64,000 nucleotides of DNA, from NCBI GenBank assembly GCA_000733355.1, contig JNVV01000042.1, positions 1 to 64,000 of the forward strand, written 5' to 3'. Source of the DNA: Falciphora oryzae. Taxonomy: Eukaryota > Ascomycota > Sordariomycetes > Magnaporthales > Magnaporthaceae. Made by a program: the position numbers and the translations under genes. Shown in pieces: positions 55,140 through 64,000 of the stretch; the stretch's first letter is position 1; each line of letters starts with the position of its first letter. The notes beneath the pieces were generated by a model, which was not told where the DNA came from, made no database searches, and saw only the letters and a program-made list of their open reading frames with translations.

Positions 55140-58100
55140 TTATGCAAGACCAAGCCACTTGAGCGCCTTGTGGCTGTTGCCCTTGCGGACGACCTTCCCC
55201 TTGTTCATGAAGAGCGGCATGAGCCGCCTCTCCTCCGGGTCGTAGTCGCTGTCGGTCGACGGGTCGTAATCATACACGGACGACTCGGCCGTCGCCGACG
55301 TCCCGGGCCTCGACGGCATCACGTGGGCAACCACGGCCGCGGCCGCGCCCCGGAGCCGGCTCTTGGCGGTCGCGGGGCTCCGGATGGTCCTCGCGGCGCG
55401 CGTCGAGTTGACGGAGGCGCGGGACCGGACCGACATGGCGGGGGAGGCGGATCTCATATGGTCGTTGCCGTTCACGCGGCCGCGGGACATGGGTGGCGCT
55501 AGGTCCGACGGGAGCGGCGGGAGCGGCGGCGCCGGTTGTTCGCCCAAGAACATGCTGCTGCCGTTGCCGCTAGACAAGGGCGAGGGGTAGCCGTAGGGCG
55601 ACGTCGGCGACGGGAGGCCGGTCACCCCCGGGCCCTGGTTTGGGTAGCCCGGCAGGGACGAGGGGGCGGCGGTGCCCTGGTGGCCGAGCGGGGACGAACC
55701 AATGTTGTACCTGGGGCCACCACTGACAGCGGAGGTGCCGTCGATGCGCGGCTGCTGCGCTGGCGGCGGGAGCTGCTCGGGGATGTACGAGGACGACGTG
55801 TCGATGAGAGCCCTCCAGATGGCGGTGATGAAAGTTGCGATCTCGGCATCGGTGGCGCCCGCGACCAGCAAAAAGTTTGCCTGAGAGAACTTGAGTCGCT
55901 CGGCCACGTTGGCGGAGGACTGCATGGCATGAAGCGACGCCGTCCTCGAGTGGCCCAGCTTGGAGTTGGCGGACACAGGAGGGTGGTGGTGGTGCGTCGA
56001 GGCGGGCGAGGTGGGCTCAGTCGGTGACTTGCCCTCAGGCGAGCTGGTCACAACACCCGCGACCTTGACCACGTCCGGTCCCGCGAGCCTCTGTAGCGCG
56101 ATCACCGTGGCCAGGTGCTCGGCAGGATACTCGAGGAGGATGAAGCGGACGTCGGCGTGGGCCGCCAGGTACATCTCTAGCTGTGGGATGATAAGCGTCG
56201 CGATCTGAATGGGGTTCGCGAACACATTACTATTCGGATGCGCTATCAGAAACGTCTGCATCGCGTTGGCGATCAGGTACCTGGTGCGTAGGACAAGGCG
56301 ATGCAGTTAGTATCTTGACGTTTGGTGCGTGTGTGTCTATGAAAGAGACAAGTCTCAAAAAGAACTGCACCTCGTACCTTAGATCGATACGGCCCGTCCT
56401 CGTGGAGCAACCCTTGACTGTCTTGTTACCGATGTTCTCCATCTGCGTCGTCACCGCGGCCAAGAAGGGCCTCGCAACATCGTTCTGAGCTCCAATGGCG
56501 ACGATGAGGTTGAGCTTCCGCTTGTGTAGCTGCGTGCCACAGGGCTCGGCGGCGCCGAAGACTGGCCGCCACAGCTCCTCGTTCTCGAGCAAGAAGGGGA
56601 AGCGGCTGTGGGTATAGCCGCGGTCGTTGGAAGGGAAGTAGGTGCTCAGCACAGAGCGGAGCGCGTCCTGCACATTGACGGCAGCTTTCATGCCCGTGAT
56701 GGGCAGCTCGCGGAACATGGGCTTACCCTCGGCGCTGGAAGGAGGCGGCGTCTGCGCAGGCGTCGGCGGATCCATGGCACCCATGTGCATTGTAGTAAAT
56801 CTGTGATTTGGTGGGCCAAGGTTCATGCTCTGCGGCCTGAACGGATCGTACTCCTCATCGTCTCCCTGCGGAGCGGGTTGGGGTTGCTGTTTCGGGGCAG
56901 CCATGCTCGCCCCGAACACTGGCGTGGTCGGCGTTTCTGGCAACTCTGTGGCTTCGGATGCGGCATCGTCACAGGGCGAAAGAACAACCGGGGACGGCGT
57001 CGCATGGACACGGGCCTGGAACTTCCGCAGCATCGCCTCCAGTACCACGTGCCGCGTGTCATTGATGAAGTGGATTATCAAATCTTCAAACAAGGGCAGA
57101 ACAGGTTCCGACGGTCCAAAACGAGAGGGGTCGAGCGCGGGGACTCTCGGGGCGGGCTCAGAGGCATCTGCCCCGATGCCAGCGCCTTGTAGTCTAGACC
57201 TTGTCCTTCTTTTCCTCAAGGAAGATCGACGAGAGATGGTTGTTTCGCTTGGTTTGCAGACAATAGAACTTCGCAGATCCAAGCCCGAAGGCCTGGTGCT
57301 GAGGGTACCAGATGCTCCAGGGGCGGCGGCTGTGAGCCATGACGGGCGTCGACCATCCTCACTTGTCAGTCCCTTCCGATTCCTATGGGGGCCAACCGAG
57401 GCGAACCGCCTAGCTTCGACTACTCGGGGGGCCGCGGGGCGCTCCAAAGATCGAGCCCTCCTCGGAGGCTTGTCCTCGGCGAGAGGGGCTAGGTTGAGTA
57501 CGGCCGCTTGCTCAATGACCGGGTTTGAGGGTGACCTAGGAGACGGAGGTTTCTCGGAATGCAGCGGGCGCGAGTCGCCCTCTCTTTGTCGGATTTTGCT
57601 AAATCGGAATGCGGGCATTGGCTCGGGAGAGTCGGCCGTGAACCTATGCGCGGGCGCCGGCTGGCTTTTACTTCGCGTTCTCATCTTGAATCCACATTAG
57701 ACTGCAAGCACATACTTTGTTTCAAGGAGCTGCCCGAGGTGCCCAAATTCCCACTCACTAGTCTCGCATAGCCAGCGAAGGAAGTTGGGACGCCACCTAC
57801 CTTGGAGTCTCGGGCAGCATCACCCGTGCAATGTGCGCCTCCATTGGAGTCGGTAGGCTTGGTCCGGTGACAGGTAAGCGCCCCCACGCCATACTTGACG
57901 AGCTCCCCAAATATGGCCTCGGCTTCAGCATGGCCATCTAGACGCTCTCGCTGGAGGATGGTGGTGACGGCAAAGGCGTGGGCATTAGCAGCGCCGCCGT
58001 GGAGGAAAACGAGCTTCTTCCTTGTTGGGCTCGAGTCTTTGAGGAAGTCTGTCGCCAACTTTCGCCTCGCCACCGAGGCCTCGTGAACGGCAAGAACAAA

Positions 58101-58262
58101 CGAGCGGGCATCGAAAGGTGTACCGGTTGGGTTCTCGGGCATGTAGTTCTGGACGCTCGGGAGGACCAGTATCTGGGTCGAGATTGGAAGGAGACGCAGC
58201 TGGGTTGACACGATCTCGGGCGACCCTTCGAACGCCACTATACTGCCATGGTAATCCATCAT
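55140..58262 (-). CDS. Large fungal protein of unknown function (mucin-like annotation in relatives)
   Basis: Three exons on the minus strand, 58262-57801, 57684-56378 and 56280-55140, give 969 residues. Intron 1 uses GTAGGT, a CTAAT branch motif and TTCAAG directly before ATGAGA; intron 2 uses GTACGA, ACTAAC and CACCAG. Order: residues 1-154 are a globular part with ARSFVLAVHEASVARRKLA and KLVFLHGGAANAHAFAV; 155-430 are Ser/Pro/Arg-rich linker with EPVLPLFEDLIIHFINDT; about 330-620 form a second folded part (ALRSVLSTYFPSNDRGYTHS, LNLIVAIGAQNDVARPFLAA, LIIPQLEMYLAAHADVRFI, LEYPAEHLATVIALQRLAG). The C-terminal third is low complexity and ends with basic residues. Relatives are often labelled gastric mucin-like, a composition-based name without functional meaning. 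I assign no function. Confidence 0.75.
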
Positions 58263-61200
58263 GATGCCGCGGGAAGGCCGGGGACCCGATGATGGCCGGC
58301 CCGCAGAAGACAGCAGACAGAGACACCGGCAAGCAACGCTGTAGATAACCCGCGAGGACTCGAGTTTGGTTACAGGATGGGCCACGGGTGGGTGGCGGTC
58401 GTCACAACAGTAAGTGCCGAAATACCAAGGACTCGATTGTTTGCTGTGGCGTCCCTGGAACGAGATGGGCATGCAGGATCAGCGGAATCAACGCTCTCGG
58501 GAGAAAAACGCGACGGCAGCTTGGAACCGGCGGCGATCGATGTTGCGGGTCAGTGTGACGGGGAGCACAAAAAAAACAACCCAGATAGAAAAGCAAGTCG
58601 AAAGGGAGAAAAAAAAAAAAAAAAAAAACCAAGCGTGAAGCGGCTGTGAAGGACGGACACGAGGTGGGTTCGACTAGTGCGTAGTGTATGTGGGATGTTT
58701 GCCCGCGTCCTGGCGTCTACCTCGGCAGGAACACGGCAGCCCTCTCTGGTACCTCGCTCGCACTTTGACAAACGACGTTCGGACCAACGGGGGATGGGGC
58801 AAGGCACCTGGTCCTAGCTACGAGGAACCGACTCGACACTAGGAAGGACACCGGAGAAAGGAGGAGATTTCACGTTCAGGCCTCAGCCAGGAGGTTTGTG
58901 CCGCGATACCGTCTTGGCCCCAGCAGTCGCCGCCTCGGGACTTGAAGCGACGAGCCGGCGTGGTACCTCGGGGCTCAGACTAGGGCCAGGCTAGACAAGG
59001 GGGGCGCGCCGGCGCGGTGAAACGTCAGGGGACAGAAAGGTAAAAGACCGAAGGGAATGGTAGGCGGTTTTAGAGGCATATGAAGGCTTCCAAGCAAGCG
59101 CCCCGGCGCGTGAAGGGCCGGACTAGGCCGGTAGTTGCACTATACCTCCCAGTCCCCGTTGGTGATTTGAATATCGCTCCGGAAAATTCAGCGTTGGACA
59201 TGATGGCCGGATCAGCACCATGTTTTGGGCAGAGCCAGAAGAACATGGACGCTGGCCAAGTCGACATTTGGCCATTGTCTTGGCTGGACACGAGTGCTTG
59301 CCGCCTAGCCGAAGGCTCAATGGACTCGATGGGTCCATTGCAATACTGGCAGGCCAGAGCCGGACTGCCTGGTGACGACGACCGAGTGAAGCAGGAAGTC
59401 GGAGCAAGAAAGAAGAAGATCGTCTGTAATCGACCCGCTAGCTGCATCGTCGCCTTCTTCCCTTGCAGGCCGCCAGCAGAACCGCAGCCAACCAGGTTGG
59501 AAGAAACAATCAGCACCCGGGTTGGGTTCTGGGCTAGGTGGCTAGGTCGGTTAGGGAGACTTGGCAGGGTAGTTGGCTTTTGGGAAAGAGCATCTCAAGA
59601 ATTGGGGTGGTCCGTTCTGCAGGGGCCCGCCAACCAAGATTTGCCAGGCGACCAGGGTCCATTGGTCAATGCATGCCAAGTGACGGTTCCACTTGCCCCA
59701 CCAGATCCAATCAGCCGGGGCTGTCCCGATAGATCAGCTTCTGGGGGCACAGTGTGAGGACCACACCCTCCCATCGGCGATCAACATCACCAGTTTATTA
59801 TCCCAAGCCCAGGTCAGCCCAAGAAAAAGTTTGTCACTTCAGCTCATAAAGCCAGGTCGTCATCGCAATTCAATGCACGCATCCAAGGAGCAAGCAAATA
59901 CAAGACATGCGCGTTACGCGACGGGAGGCACCCTTTCGGCCACCTCGCCGCGGCAACGCACAAACAGCACCCTCAGCAGAGCCCGGACGCTTCCCGGTCT
60001 TTGCCTAGGTTTCGATGTTTGACAGCGGCTGCTCCTTCTGGACTAAGCCGGCGCAACGAACGGACTGCCTTTGACGGTGGATCCTCTTCGGTCGGCCGTC
60101 GCAGAATGTTCTCGTGCCCTATTCTAATGTGCCTTGAGGAGATTATATGTCCCTTTTGCCCCTCCATTACGAAGCCCCGAGCAATGGCATCATGGACGGC
60201 TGAACGGGCGAGGCCAATGCCCGACCTTCCATTTCCAACACAGAAGCCCCAGACGAATCCTCCCAGCCTGGGCAAACGTGCAAAAGGACGTGCGCCAGAC
60301 GGCTTTTCCCATCTTTCCATCTCTTCTCCCCCTGGGCCTTCCTTCCACTAGCGTAAGTACCTTGCAGGCCAGGCGATACCATCCACGGATGAAATCAATC
60401 TTTTCCGGATTTGTGTCATGTTGGCTGCATTTGAGAACATCCAGGACGGATGGAGGTCCCCAAAACCTGACAGCACGCTTGGATCTTGGTTGATATAGAC
60501 AAGCACCAATGCATATATGTATAGCACATTGCGTGACAGCGCGAGGGTATTCATTCACCGAGCCCTTTTCTTCCCTTCTCTCTCCGAATCGCCTGGCCTG
60601 GTTCCCCGAGTCGCATCCATCTCGATCGATCCCCAACCAAGGACTGCACACCTGGGCGATTGTTGCCAGGATCAAGGATCATCAAGTTTATATCAAGGAT
60701 AGAACCCCTCACTCCCACCACACCAACTTGGTAATTGTCCGGGGAGGATGCTCCACCTTGCAAACAACCTCAGCCCGACTTCCATTGCAGCTGCAATCCT
60801 CTTGCTCCCCGCCCAGGACCGTGGTCGCCAGGTAGACACCTGATAGGCCTCCTAGATATGCCCGTAATATCACGGGCGGACAGGCCGAGAGACACGCATG
60901 CTCTACTTTTCGTTACTACACAGGAGGACAGGAAATGATGCGGAAAGATGTCTGGCCTTGGCCAATCACCACCTGCCCCCGGACGCTTGCCCGTTTCCTC
61001 GCCAAATGCCTCTGCCGCCGACTGTGTGCGTTGTTTGCTATCTCCTGGCACCCTGGTTCCTGCAACCGCGGTTCAGCCAGACTAAACAGAAAACGACCCC
61101 TTGTTGCCAACTGGATGGCTGCGTTAGTCTCCTTGGCCAATTTGGGATGGCATCGGCGATTGGACGTCTGAAAAGAACTTGTTTGCGCAACGGAACATGA

Positions 61201-62408
61201 GCAACATGGGCAGCCCAATGTCTCTGTTGTCTCGCGCATGGAGGCCCAGGTGTGACGTTCGTCATGAATGCATCAAGTTGCGCGCACACGCAGGACCAAA
61301 AGACACATTGCTAAACGTGACCCCAAACCCATCCCGATGACCGCGGCTGCTGGTGATCATCCCATCAAATGCGCGACCGGGGAGCAGGGGGATCACCAGC
61401 TGTAACGGGCCATTTCAGGTCTGACGCCGACAGGAGCGGGCCCAGCCTAGCGCGCGCGGCTGCCTACAGCTCTGTGAAATGATTCCTGCCACCCCAACAA
61501 GCTGTACCCGGGGATGTGATGATTCGCACACACAGGAGGACCTCGCGGGAAACCCTTCCTGCCTCCTGAAAGCCACAGCGTAGTATGAGCCATGCTCTCG
61601 CGTCCTGCCTGCTGTGTTACGGTCGATCTGCAGCCAGAGCGGTGCTGGGAGGGTGAAACTCTCCGCACGGCAGCAACGCATGATATCCCTATATCCAGGT
61701 ACTGAGTAGCTGCAACGCCGCGGAGGAAGAGGAAGAAGGAAGGTTTTGGCTATAGTCACAAATCATTCCATCACGTCATTGGCATGATGTGTCTTCATGA
61801 CCACGAGTCGCCCGACATGTATAACGCCGGGAATGACCGTTTCAAATCTTCGCTAGGGGCCGGCTACCACCACGTGGCTCAGGGGCGAACCCGCCGGTCC
61901 GGCCGCGCCGAGTCGAAGCCGCCTTGGTTGCCTCGATACGAGAAAAATCATGTACCTATGCGCTTTGGTCCCGCTGCCGAGAAGGCCTCGATCACAGACC
62001 ACCTGTGCCAGATAACATGCTTTCTGCTTTCCAGCCGCGCAAGAGGGCACTGACTGGTATCATGTTCCCCTTACCAGCGACTCCGAAAAAAAGTTGACCC
62101 CTTGGGATGGAGGAGCAAAAGCGGTGTCACGCACGTGGCCACTACATCAGACGCCGGGGTATAGGGAATGTGAATTCTGAACGCCCCGAAAGAGGCCGGC
62201 CTAGTCCAATGGATTATCGCTTCTAATATGAACGCGAAAAGTAGCAAGACGGACATGTGCATGTCATGATGCACAAGCAAGCGCTTGGGAGTCCCGGAGT
62301 CTTGGCATAGAGCATCCACGGCGACGAGGGGCTGTTGATTCGCCAAAGTTCCCTTCCACAACCTTCCGCCCCCACGTTTTAGTACCAGGAACCTCGACGG
62401 TCCCATTC
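58263..62408. other. 4.1-kb spacer without a supportable gene
   Basis: It lies between two minus-strand genes. Only the first few hundred bases need be promoter of the left gene. Poly-A at 58609-58628 is the main low-complexity feature. The longest frames (for example 59080-59757 plus) start with ATG but show no domain or coding-like pattern. Confidence 0.5.
58609..58628. repeat. Poly-A run (20 A)
   Basis: Located about 350 bases upstream of a minus-strand start codon; on the coding strand it is a T-tract and may be a nucleosome-free promoter element. Confidence 0.85.
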
Positions 62409-63834
62409 TCAGTCGTCATCCATCAAGGCCGCCAGCTCGGCCTCCTCCTCGGCCGACAGCATCCCTTCCTGGGGCCCCGCGACGGCCTCTGGCTCCTTGA
62501 CCTTGCCCTCGGTGGCCTCCCGCTGCTCCGTGACGAGCGCGTCCAGCTGCGCCCTCAGGACGGGCCAGGTCCTGACGGTGCCGTCGATGCTGACGCTGCA
62601 GAGGCGGCCGTCGGCGAGGACCAGCAGGTCCGTGACCTCGTCGTAGTGGCCCGCGAGGGCGCAGTGCAGCTCGCCCGAGGCGCGGTCCCAGAACTTGAGG
62701 TCCTCGTCCCGGCCCGCCGTGACGGCCCAGCTGCCGACGACGGCGAGCGCCTTGACGTGGTCGCCATGGTCGAAGGTGTCGACGACGGCGAGCCCCCGCT
62801 GCGGCGACAGGCGCTTGGCCGTGCCGTCGCCGCTGGCGGTCCACAGGTCGAGCGACTCGCCGTCGGCGTCGGGCGCGAACACGAGCCGGTAGACGCTGGT
62901 CTCGTGCTCCAGCAGCGTCCGGCGCTCCGTGACGACGACGTCCGAGCCGGCGGGGGCGACCGGGTCGGGCACCTCGTCCACGACCTGCTCCCACGAGGCC
63001 TCCCGGATGCGCCACCGGCGGACGTGCGGGTCGCTCGAGGCGCTGACGAGGTAGATCTCGTCGGGCGTGGTGCGCACCGGGTCGACGGCCAGGTGCTGCA
63101 CGGCGAGCATCTTGGTCACGCCGTCCTGCAGCACGTGGAGCTCCTTGCCCGTGGCGACGTCCCAGACGATGATGCGCTTGTCGGCACCGCCGCTGATCAG
63201 AACGTCCTGGTTGCTAGAGGATAACTTGGCGCAGACGACAGTCTTGACGAAGTCGGTATGGCCCGTGTATTTGCGCCCTTGCTTACCCGTGGCAAGATCC
63301 CAGGACCAGATGCTCTTGTCCCACGAGCCGGCGAAGAGAGTGCTGCCCCCTGCCCCGCCGACGGCGACGCACGTCACTGGAGCGGACGGGCCGCGGTACA
63401 CCGTTTTGGTGTCTGGCTCATCCTGTATTGTGTGTGGAAGATTAGGCCCTGTTCTCCTCGGAACACTCTGCCCAGAAAATACAGATTTGGACGCGTACGC
63501 TTATATTGACGTGCCTCACTGAGCCGGCAGACTCGGCAACAAAGATGGCGGATGATGAGAACGAGCGTGGATCCGCGATGGCGGCCAGGATCTTGGACTT
63601 GAGAGCTACGGGGTTGCCATATTTATTGCTGGACTTTGCATCTCGCCTCTCCCTCTTTGCCTGCTGGGCACTGTAGACAGACAACTTCAGTCAGAAACAG
63701 CACCCTTCGACTTCGATGCAGCCTAACCCATGTCGTTCCTTGGCGCCAACGTCATAAAGGTGGAGGATTCCTGGAGTGGTGTGAGGGACTTGCTCTGATT
63801 CAAAGAAATGCCTGGGGTCTGAAGACTTGGACAT
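62409..63834 (-). CDS. Small WD40-repeat protein
   Basis: Three exons on the minus strand are proposed: 63834-63794, 63670-63499 and 63422-62409, giving 408 residues. The last exon holds about six WD40 blades, for example SWDKSIWSWDLATGKQ, SGGADKRIIVWDVATGKE, ASGDGTAKR, AGRDEDLKFWD and SIDGTVRTW, so a single beta-propeller acting as a protein-binding platform is expected. The Glu-rich C-terminus ends EELAALMDDD-like. Intron 2 (76 bp, GTACGC/ATACAG) joins NIS to DEPDTKTVYRG. The frame of exon 2 has no ATG; a 123-bp intron with a GC donor (GCAAGT at 63793) and CTACAG acceptor supplies MSKSSDPRHFFES-D-AQQAKRERRD and keeps phase. A GT donor three bases downstream with a CTGAAG acceptor is the alternative. 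Specific complex is unknown. Confidence 0.82.
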
Positions 63835-64000
63835 CTTGTCACAGGCAAAGCGCAAGCATGCAGCGCTGTGAAAGATGCTCTAGATTTTTTATCATTATTA
63901 TTTTGAATCTGGGAGGGGACGGGGTCTTCAAGAGTGCCTATGCTGGCCAGGAACCCCTCGATGTTGTAAGTGTGGGGCACCGACCCCGGGGCGGGGCCTC
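63835..64000 (-). other. Probable 5' leader/promoter of the WD40 gene
   Basis: The last 166 bases lie upstream of the proposed ATG. The minus frame here is open but has no domain; the window ends before a neighbouring gene. Confidence 0.4.

Noticed and set aside
59080..59757. 225-residue plus frame starting with ATG
   Set aside because: No domain, random-like composition, competing minus frames; GC-rich sequence readily gives such frames.
1..64000. Transposon, RIP-mutated repeat, CRISPR array, or bacterial-type operon
   Set aside because: No transposase or reverse-transcriptase motifs, long terminal repeats, AT-rich RIP blocks, regularly spaced repeats or ribosome-binding-site-led gene strings were seen by eye.

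Overview
The window is ordinary nuclear DNA of a filamentous ascomycete (Pezizomycotina, most likely a Sordariomycete). It has GC-rich spliced genes with short introns (GT/AG ends, CTAAC/CTAAT-like branch points), pyrimidine-rich leaders and many A/T homopolymers. Gene-sized families such as Ypt1, Rpl15, Pol III Rpc2, Yat2-type carnitine acetyltransferase, PUF, PSP1, 2EXR and fungal tyrosinase fit this. I see no transposon, CRISPR, rRNA gene, plasmid or phage feature, and no viral or toxin gene. Exon borders below come from reading frame, splice signals and family similarity from memory; no search was run.

Layout. 1-10 kb: a PSP1-domain protein with a polyQ tract (+), an unrecognised basic protein (+) and ribosomal protein eL15 (+). 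10.3-13.9 kb: the second-largest RNA polymerase III subunit (-). 13.9-20.2 kb: a 6.3-kb stretch without a supportable gene, between divergent genes. 20.2-25 kb: a PUF RNA-binding protein (+). 26.6-31 kb: a Rad57-type RecA paralogue (-) divergent from a secreted single-pass surface protein (+). 31.5-34.6 kb: a Yat2/FacC-type carnitine acetyltransferase (-). 37.3-46.4 kb: an accessory-looking block with a single-pass membrane protein (-), a secreted tyrosinase (+), a ten-exon MFS exporter (+) and an atypical protein kinase (-). 47.8-50.6 kb: a 2EXR protein (+) and an unrecognised protein (-). 52-53.2 kb: the Rab GTPase Ypt1 (+). 55.1-58.3 kb: a large fungal protein of unknown function (-). 62.4-63.8 kb: a WD40 protein (-).

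Most genes are housekeeping: translation, Pol III transcription, mRNA control, recombination repair, acetyl transfer and ER-Golgi traffic. Only the 37-46 kb block looks lineage-specific; tyrosinase plus exporter could act on a small phenolic, but no synthase gene is in view.

I did not find an undescribed multi-gene system. The most checkable oddities are splicing and leader features: a probable GC-AG intron, an uORF overlapping the Rad57 start, an 11-nt first coding exon in ypt1 with a competing donor that gives an immediate stop, a 21-nt microexon in the PUF gene, an acceptor at the end of a 17-A run, and a perfect intronic hairpin.
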